Source: an uncultured Muribaculaceae bacterium
Lineage (GTDB): Bacteria; Bacteroidota; Bacteroidia; Bacteroidales; Muribaculaceae
Reading direction: 5' to 3'
Assembly (NCBI GenBank): GCA_910587075.1
Contig: CAJUKE010000010.1
Location: 14,248-71,501, forward strand
DNA: 57,254 nucleotides
Below the pieces are notes generated by a model, which was not told where the DNA came from, searched no databases, and saw only the letters and a program-made list of their open reading frames with translations. Shown in pieces: positions 51,721 to 57,254 of the stretch. Position numbers and translations under genes: made by a program. Every line of letters begins with the position of its first letter. Position 1 is the first letter of the stretch.

Positions 51721-51728
51721 TAATTTTG
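51721..51728 (+). promoter_or_regulatory. Promoter -7 element of the nucleoside kinase operon
   Basis: TAATTTTG, 22 bases before ATG 51751; the leader would be only about 15 bases. No clear -33 box. Confidence 0.55.
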
Positions 51729-51750
51729 TTGGAAACTTAAAATGTAAGTT

Positions 51751-53436
51751 ATGAGCGATGTGATGAAGATATATTGCGAGAATTTCGGCGAGTACGTCGA
51801 TATCCGCGGAGGTGAGAGTCTGGGAGAGCTGGCCGAAGCGCTCGCGCCCCGGCTCGGCATCGAACCGATATGCGCCCTGGTCAACAACAAGACCGAGCCG
51901 CTGCAGTACCGGGTTTTCGCACCGAAACAGGTGCGGTTTCTCAGCCGCGCTGACCGCCCCGGCGAGAGGGTATACATCCGCTCGCTGTGCATGATGCTCT
52001 ACCGTGCGACCCGCACAGTGCTCCCCGCGGCAAAACTCCGCATAGAGCACTCGATCGCCGGGGGCTACTACTGCCGCCTGTTTGACCGAGCCGACGGGTC
52101 GCGGATCGCGCCGACTGAGGCCCAGATCGAGGCGCTGAAGGGGGAGATGGAGTCGCTGCGGCGCCGCGACATACCGTTTGAACGGAAGGAGCGGCTCACA
52201 AAGGATATTATCGAGAAGTTCCGGGCCGAGGGGCTCGACGACAAGGTTGAGCTGCTGGAGACTATCCACGAACTCTACACCACATACTACCGTCTCGACG
52301 GGGTGATTGACAGCTACTACGGCGCCCTGGCGCCCTCCACGGGGTGCCTCGACGTGTTCGACCTTCTCCCCTACAAGGAGGGGTTCCTCCTTATGGGGTT
52401 TGACCGCTCCGACCCGTCGCGCCCCTCGCGCGAGAAGCGCCAGGAGAAGATGTACGAGGCGTTCGATGAGAACCAGCGCTTCGACCGCATAGTCGGGGTA
52501 AGCGACGTGGGTCAGCTCAACAAGGCGGTCGAGGAGGGGCGGTCGAGCCGCCTGATTAATGTGGCCGAGGCGCTCCACGACAAGCAGATAGCCGCCATAG
52601 CCGACAAAATCGCCGCCGAATACCGCCGCGGCGGGGCCAGAGTGGTGCTTATCGCCGGGCCGTCGTCGTCGGGCAAGACCACTTTCACCAAGCGTCTGGC
52701 TATCTACCTGATCACCAACCTCCTGGAGCCGGAGATGATCTCGCTCGACAACTATTTCGTGAACCGCGACCGCACGCCGCGCGACGAGACGGGCGACTAC
52801 GACTACGAGTCGCTCTACGCCCTCGACCTACAGCAGTTCAACGCCGACCTTTCGGCGCTGCTCCGCGGCGAGGAGGTGAGGATGCCCACCTACAATTTCG
52901 AGCTTGGCGAGCGCCAGTACAAGGGTGACACTCTGCGGCTCGGACCATCGACGCTGCTGCTTATGGAGGGTATCCACGGCCTCAACCCGGAGCTTACGGC
53001 GGGCATACCCGAGGAGATGAAATACCGCGTGTATGTGTCGGCCCTCACGACCCTCTCCATCGACGACCACAACTGGATTCCGACCACCGACAACCGTCTG
53101 CTGCGCCGCATAATCCGCGACCATAAGTACCGCGGGGCTTCGGCTATCGACACCCTGCGGCGCTGGCCGAGCGTGCGACGGGGGGAGGAGAAGTGGATTT
53201 TCCCCTTCCAGGAGAACGCCGACGCGATGTTCAACTCCTCGCTGATTTTCGAACTGGGAGTGATGAAGGACTACGGCGAGGCTATCCTGCGCGACGTGCC
53301 CAACGATGTGCCGGAGTATGCCGAGGCATACCGTCTGCGCCGCTTCCTGGGCTATTTCGCTCCGATCGGCGAGAAGTCAATACCCCCGACGTCGCTGCTC
53401 AGGGAGTTCCTCGGCGGCTCTTCGTTCCGCTATTGA
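51751..53436 (+). CDS. Nucleoside (uridine-type) kinase with N-terminal TGS-like domain
   Basis: A 561-residue protein of the Bacteroidetes-type long uridine kinases. The N-terminal 60 residues resemble a TGS domain (EYVDIRGGESLGELAEALAP), the next part resembles the second domain of threonyl-tRNA synthetase (GGYYCRLFDRADG), and the C-terminal kinase domain (about 290-500) has a P-loop G303-PSSSGKTT with Lys309 and the uridine-kinase segment SLDNYFVNRDRTPRDETGDYDYES. It should phosphorylate uridine or a related nucleoside; specificity is uncertain. The LD-carboxypeptidase gene follows after 10 bases. Confidence 0.83.
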   Translation: MSDVMKIYCENFGEYVDIRGGESLGELAEALAPRLGIEPICALVNNKTEPLQYRVFAPKQVRFLSRADRPGERVYIRSLCMMLYRATRTVLPAAKLRIEHSIAGGYYCRLFDRADGSRIAPTEAQIEALKGEMESLRRRDIPFERKERLTKDIIEKFRAEGLDDKVELLETIHELYTTYYRLDGVIDSYYGALAPSTGCLDVFDLLPYKEGFLLMGFDRSDPSRPSREKRQEKMYEAFDENQRFDRIVGVSDVGQLNKAVEEGRSSRLINVAEALHDKQIAAIADKIAAEYRRGGARVVLIAGPSSSGKTTFTKRLAIYLITNLLEPEMISLDNYFVNRDRTPRDETGDYDYESLYALDLQQFNADLSALLRGEEVRMPTYNFELGERQYKGDTLRLGPSTLLLMEGIHGLNPELTAGIPEEMKYRVYVSALTTLSIDDHNWIPTTDNRLLRRIIRDHKYRGASAIDTLRRWPSVRRGEEKWIFPFQENADAMFNSSLIFELGVMKDYGEAILRDVPNDVPEYAEAYRLRRFLGYFAPIGEKSIPPTSLLREFLGGSSFRY

Positions 53437-53446
53437 ACAATTTCTT

Positions 53447-54352
53447 ATGCTTCCACAACCGTTAAAGCCCGGCGACAAGGTCGCTATCCTCTCGCCGGCG
53501 TCAATCATTAAGCCGGAGTATGTCGAGGGAGCCGCGGCCACTCTCGCCGAAGCGGGTTACCGTCCGGAGGTTATGCCGCACGCTCTCGGAAGGAGCGGCT
53601 CGTTCAGCGGCACCCCCGAGGAACGGCTTGCCGACTTCCGCCGGGCGCTTGCCGACCCGGAAGTCAGGGCCATCGTATGCTCCCGCGGGGGGTACGGCTG
53701 CGTGCATCTGCTCGAAGCGCTGGCCGCTATGCCGGAAATCGCCGCCGATCCCCGCTGGCTGGTGGGATTCAGCGATGTCTCGGCGCTCCACGCCCTGTGG
53801 GGGAGCCGAGGCGTGGCTTCGGTCCACGCCTCGATGACGAAGCAGCTCGCCAAAGGTGTTTCTGACCCGTTGAACGTTGAGCTGTTAGGTCTTATGTCCG
53901 CCCCTGATAATTTCAAGGGCACAGCGTGGGAGCCTCACCCCTACAACCGCCCCGGCGAAGTCAGGGCGATGGCCGCAGGGGGTAACTTGGCGGTGATTTC
54001 CGAGCTTACCGACACTCTGTTCAACGTAATCCGCCCGGGCGACATACTCGTGATCGAGGATATCGCCGAACCGATCTACAAGGTGGAGCGCATGCTTTAC
54101 CGCCTGAAACTCGGAGGGATTCTGCCCCGGCTTGGCGGGCTGGTGGTAGGGCGGTTCACCGACTACCGTCCTTCGGCCGACCATGCCTCCATGGAGGATA
54201 TGGTGCGCGCCATGGTCGCTCCGTACTGCTACCCGGTGGCGTTCAACGCCCCTTACGGACACATCGACGGCAACCGCCCGCTGCTCCTAAACCACCCCTC
54301 GGTGTTGCGTGTCGATGCCGCAGGTGCCTCTCTCCGTCCGATATTCGATTGA
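53447..54352 (+). CDS. LD-carboxypeptidase (peptidase family S66)
   Basis: A 301-residue enzyme that removes the terminal D-Ala from murein tetrapeptides during peptidoglycan recycling. The family triad is visible: Ser109 in GFSDVSALH, Glu204 in IEDIAEP, His272 in GHIDGN. N-terminal LKPGDKVAILSPAS and SRGGYG are also typical. The frame is open further upstream within the kinase gene; ATG 53447 begins the family N-terminus. No signal peptide is seen, so it is cytosolic. It lies between the kinase (10-base gap) and the GH2 gene (19-base gap). Confidence 0.9.
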   Translation: MLPQPLKPGDKVAILSPASIIKPEYVEGAAATLAEAGYRPEVMPHALGRSGSFSGTPEERLADFRRALADPEVRAIVCSRGGYGCVHLLEALAAMPEIAADPRWLVGFSDVSALHALWGSRGVASVHASMTKQLAKGVSDPLNVELLGLMSAPDNFKGTAWEPHPYNRPGEVRAMAAGGNLAVISELTDTLFNVIRPGDILVIEDIAEPIYKVERMLYRLKLGGILPRLGGLVVGRFTDYRPSADHASMEDMVRAMVAPYCYPVAFNAPYGHIDGNRPLLLNHPSVLRVDAAGASLRPIFD

Positions 54353-54371
54353 TTACTTTTTGCAAGAGCGT

Positions 54372-56774
54372 ATGACCCGCGAAATCATAGCCTCGATACT
54401 TTTAGTGTTTTCAACCTTGGTCGGCAATGCCGCCCGCGAATGCCGCGCCATTAATTCGGGATGGAGCTTCCAGATTGAAGGGAGCGACTCAGCGGTTAGG
54501 GTCGACCTGCCACACGACTACCTGATCGGGCAGCCATGGGTGGCGCCGTCGGCCGACGAGATACCCGACGACGGCGACAAAGCGGCCAATTTCCGCAGCC
54601 GCTTGAGCGCGAGGGGCTTCAAGGAACCCGTCGGTGGGCGGTATACGCTCGATTTTCACGTCGGGGAGGAGTTGCGGGGCAAACGCGTGCTCCTCGACTT
54701 CGAAGGGATTATGCTCACGGGCGACGCGACACTCAACGGCCATCCCGCCGGATCGACCTCCTACGGCTACCTCGGTTTTGACACCGATGTGAGCAAACTG
54801 CTGCGCTACGGGGAGACGAACCACCTCGTGGTCGACGCGCGCACAGGCGAGCCCAAGAACTCACGCTGGTACACCGGCGGTGGCCTCTACCGCCAGGTGA
54901 AGCTGATCGCTACTTCGCCCGACCTTTATTTCGCCCGCCACGGGCTCTGGGTAACCACTCCCGAAATCGCTGATTCCGCCGCCAAGGTGGTGGTGAATAT
55001 CGAAACCCGCAGCCGCACCAATGATCCGTTCTTCATAGCCGACGTGGTGCTTCGTGATTCGCGGGGCAAGGTGGTGGCCTCGCGGCGCGACACGGTGACC
55101 GTAAACCGCAAATGGAAGCACCGCGAGTACGCCCTCGACACCATAGCGCTCCCCCGCCCCGAATTGTGGGACACCGACCACCCGAGCCTTTATTCCGCCT
55201 CGGTGGCCCTCCGCCGCCCGGGGAGCGTGGAGGCCGAGGACTCGCTCGCGGTGAAGTTCGGGGTGCGGACCGCGGAGTTCGATCCGGAGCGGGGATTTCT
55301 GCTTAACGGCAAAAAGTTGCTGCTTAAAGGGATTGCCAACCATCACACGCTCGGAGCCCTCGGTGCCGCTGCCTTCCCCGACGCCATCGAGAAGCGCCTG
55401 AAGCTGCTGAAGGAGTTCGGCTTCAACCATGTAAGGACCTCCCATAACCCCTACAGCGAGTCGTTCCTCTCGTTGTGCGACAGCCTGGGTTTTGTGGTGG
55501 TTGACGAGCTTTACGACAAGTGGCTGCGGCAGTACTCCGGCGGCGAGCGCGAATGGACCGCCCAGTGGCAGGAGGATATACCCGAGTGGGTGAAGCGCGA
55601 CCGAAACCACCCCTCGGTGGTGCTCTGGAGCCTCGGAAACGAGTTGCAGGGGTATTCCAACCTCCCGTTCAACGACTGGGGGGTGACGGCCTATCGCCTG
55701 CAGAAACTGCTGCTGGAGCGCTACGACGACACGAGGAAGGTGACCGTCGCGATGCACCCCCGCTACCGCTCGATCGAGACCGACTCGCTCCCGGCCCCTT
55801 TGGTCGAGCAGACTGATGTGGCCTCCTATAATTACCGCTATATGTATTTCCCCGGCGACGGGCGGCGTTACCCCTGGATGACGTTCTACCAGAGCGAGGC
55901 GAGCCGCGCGGCGATGGGGCAGAACTTCTTCGAGCCCGACAGCGCCCGCACGGTGGGACTCGCCTACTGGGGTATGATCGACTACCTCGGGGAGTCGGCC
56001 GGATGGCCCGCCAAGGGGTGGACCCAGGGTGTGTTCGACATCTCGCTCCAGCCCAAGCCGCAGGCGTGGCTGGTGAAGAGTATGTTCTCCGCCGAGCCCG
56101 CGATACGGATAGGGGTGAACGATGCGAACGGGGAGACTTATATATGGAACGACGAGCCGATGAGCCGCGCCTCGCTCGTTGACCATTGGAACTTCACCCC
56201 CGGCGACACCCTCGCCGTTGAGGTATTTTCCAACGCCGACGAGGTTGAGCTGCGCCTTAACGGTCGCTCGCTCGGTCGCCGCCCCAACCGGGTGGACGCG
56301 CCCGCCGAGCGAAACAAGTTTCGCTGGGACTCCGTCACCTACCGCCCCGGGCGACTCGAAGCCGTGGGATATTATGGCGGGAAGGCCCTCGCGCGGCACG
56401 CCGTAGAAACCGCCGGTAAGGCGGTCGCGCTGCGGCTTGAGCCAGACGATGGCCCCTGGAACGCCGACGGCATGGGCCTTAGGCACGTCCGCGTCCGCGC
56501 CGTCGATTCCAAAGGGCGCACGGTGCCCGGGGCCGACTTCCCTGTGGAGTTCACACTCGACGGCCCCGCCACGATCGCGGCCCTTGACAACGGCGATATG
56601 TACACCTCCGAGCTCCACACCCCCGCCACCCCGACTTCCGGCACCCGCCGCCTCCACCGCGGCACCGCTCTAGTAATCCTCCGCTCCGCCATCACCCCCG
56701 GCGCCGTGACCCTCCGCGCCTCCGCCCCCCGCTTGCGCTCCGCTTCGCTCCCCCTCGTCACCGCCCGCCCGTGA
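54372..56774 (+). CDS. Glycoside hydrolase family 2, probable beta-galactosidase
   Basis: An 800-residue exported enzyme with a signal peptide (to about 20). The N-terminal sugar-binding domain (NSGWSFQIEG, DLPHDYLI, FEGIMLTGDATLNG, RWYTGGGLYRQV) is followed by an immunoglobulin-like domain (about 190-310) and a TIM-barrel (about 315-570) with the general acid Glu424 in LGNELQ and the probable nucleophile Glu509 in YQSEAS. C-terminal beta domains (about 600-800) have the DUF4982-type and GH2 C-terminal look. Substrate preference (galactoside, or other) is not fixed by these motifs. The upstream 21 codons overlap the S66 gene and are not used. Confidence 0.88.
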   Translation: MTREIIASILLVFSTLVGNAARECRAINSGWSFQIEGSDSAVRVDLPHDYLIGQPWVAPSADEIPDDGDKAANFRSRLSARGFKEPVGGRYTLDFHVGEELRGKRVLLDFEGIMLTGDATLNGHPAGSTSYGYLGFDTDVSKLLRYGETNHLVVDARTGEPKNSRWYTGGGLYRQVKLIATSPDLYFARHGLWVTTPEIADSAAKVVVNIETRSRTNDPFFIADVVLRDSRGKVVASRRDTVTVNRKWKHREYALDTIALPRPELWDTDHPSLYSASVALRRPGSVEAEDSLAVKFGVRTAEFDPERGFLLNGKKLLLKGIANHHTLGALGAAAFPDAIEKRLKLLKEFGFNHVRTSHNPYSESFLSLCDSLGFVVVDELYDKWLRQYSGGEREWTAQWQEDIPEWVKRDRNHPSVVLWSLGNELQGYSNLPFNDWGVTAYRLQKLLLERYDDTRKVTVAMHPRYRSIETDSLPAPLVEQTDVASYNYRYMYFPGDGRRYPWMTFYQSEASRAAMGQNFFEPDSARTVGLAYWGMIDYLGESAGWPAKGWTQGVFDISLQPKPQAWLVKSMFSAEPAIRIGVNDANGETYIWNDEPMSRASLVDHWNFTPGDTLAVEVFSNADEVELRLNGRSLGRRPNRVDAPAERNKFRWDSVTYRPGRLEAVGYYGGKALARHAVETAGKAVALRLEPDDGPWNADGMGLRHVRVRAVDSKGRTVPGADFPVEFTLDGPATIAALDNGDMYTSELHTPATPTSGTRRLHRGTALVILRSAITPGAVTLRASAPRLRSASLPLVTARP

Positions 56775-56787
56775 CCGAGCGCCCGCG

Positions 56788-56985
56788 CAGTTAGCGCCCC
56801 GTTATCGCGCAGCCGTCCGGTTTGGCGAGCGAAGGCGAGCGAGTTCCCGCTTCCGTGCGCTTTTTCGCCCCGTATTCTCCGCCCTCATCTCAGTTACTCT
56901 TATCGCGAAGCCGTAAAGTGGAGCGAGCGGTTTCCCGTTTCCGTGCGCTTTTTTCGCCCTCGTTCATCCCTCCGCCCCTGAAAAG
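56788..56985 (+). repeat. Two-copy degenerate repeat after the GH2 gene
   Basis: Two units of about 95-100 bases. Each begins with CAGTTA (56788 and 56891), continues with TTATCGCG.AGCCGT (56802 and 56900) and a GAGCGAG segment, and ends in TTCCGTGCGC followed by a T run and CGCCC. The copies differ by small insertions and deletions. No gene is seen in the gap 56775-57201; a 71-codon frame there has no family-like sequence. Confidence 0.6.
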
Positions 56986-57139
56986 CGCTCTCCGCCCCTT
57001 TCTCCGCCCAAATTCAGACTTGTTTAGAAATTATTGAAAGACAGTTTGTTGGCCCCATTTGGACTTCCGGCCCTCAAAAAACTCGAAATTTTTTTGAAAA
57101 AAATTACCAAAACATGCTCGCTGTTTCAAAAATTATGCC

Positions 57140-57147
57140 TAACTTTG
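57140..57147 (+). promoter_or_regulatory. Promoter -7 element of tRNA-Lys
   Basis: TAACTTTG, 54 bases before the tRNA, in an AT-rich stretch (57025-57145). No exact TTTG box at the expected distance. Confidence 0.6.
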
Positions 57148-57201
57148 CAGCGCAAAAGAGGGAAACACACTGCGAATCCTCGCCGCCCTCCGAAGCGAAT
57201 T

Positions 57202-57254
57202 GACTCCGTAGCTCAGTTGGTAGAGCAACTGACTCTTAATCAGTGGGTCGAGAG
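57202..57254 (+). tRNA. tRNA-Lys (anticodon CUU), 3' end cut off by the window edge
   Basis: Acceptor strand GACTCCG, TA, D arm GCTC...GAGC, then anticodon stem ACTGA/TCAGT around loop CTCTTAA, which gives anticodon CTT. The sequence stops in the variable loop and T-arm. Confidence 0.93.

Noticed and set aside
54861..56657. A 598-codon open frame opposite the GH2 gene
   Set aside because: Same composition bias as other antisense frames; the GH2 motifs are on the plus strand.
56822..57037. A 71-codon frame before tRNA-Lys
   Set aside because: It follows the degenerate DNA repeat and is Ser/Phe/Pro-rich without any protein-like pattern.

Overview
The window looks like chromosome of a GC-rich Bacteroidales bacterium, most like the gut family Muribaculaceae. 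The signs are: about a dozen promoters of the Bacteroidetes form (TTTG, 19-22 bases, TAnnTTTG) and no sigma70-type -35/-10; a Bacteroides-type serine palmitoyltransferase for sphingolipids; several secreted proteins with type IX secretion (T9SS)-like C-terminal domains; a TonB-dependent receptor; and a serine-type sulfatase. The family name is inference; no 16S or marker search was possible. The window is cut inside a tRNA-Leu at the left and a tRNA-Lys at the right.

Layout. 0-1.8 kb: tRNA-Leu, serine palmitoyltransferase, and the scar of an ORF6N-domain gene. 1.8-6.4 kb: TamB-like envelope protein. 6.4-8.5 kb (minus strand): RNase D-like exonuclease, small membrane protein and lipoprotein, joined by 4-base overlaps. 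8.6-12.6 kb: tcdA, a winged-helix protein, and an rsgA / lipid kinase / Crp-Fnr operon. 12.7-13.6 kb: an AT-richer toxin-antitoxin-like island. 13.9-16.4 kb: TonB-dependent receptor. 16.7-22.7 kb: four secreted proteins, including a subtilase. 22.9-28.5 kb: small porin-like protein, then glyS, lemA, a surface-type FKBP lipoprotein, a sulfatase and a small unknown gene. 28.6-38.7 kb: seven co-directional envelope genes built around a periplasmic caspase-like peptidase. 39-49.6 kb: secreted protein, aspS, nif3-like, zinc-ribbon coiled-coil protein, acyltransferase, and a 1518-residue adhesin. 49.7-51.7 kb (minus strand): lipoprotein, lipoate ligase, small membrane protein. 51.7-56.8 kb: nucleoside kinase, LD-carboxypeptidase, and a GH2 glycosidase. 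56.8 kb to the end: degenerate repeats and the tRNA-Lys promoter.

The most interesting part is the 28.6-38.7 kb operon. It encodes an inner-membrane CHASE2 sensor with no cytosolic output domain, a FecR-like protein, a WD40-like propeller joined to an OmpA-like segment, a TPR-caspase with an intact His/Cys dyad, a DUF4384 protein, a second small conserved exported protein, and a transglutaminase-like protein. All except the membrane sensor carry signal peptides, so this reads as a periplasmic sensing and proteolysis module. Its first gene is preceded by a run of nine G residues. Eight or eleven Gs would join an upstream ATG in frame to the sensor; nine do not. That points to a phase-variable switch or to an assembly error.
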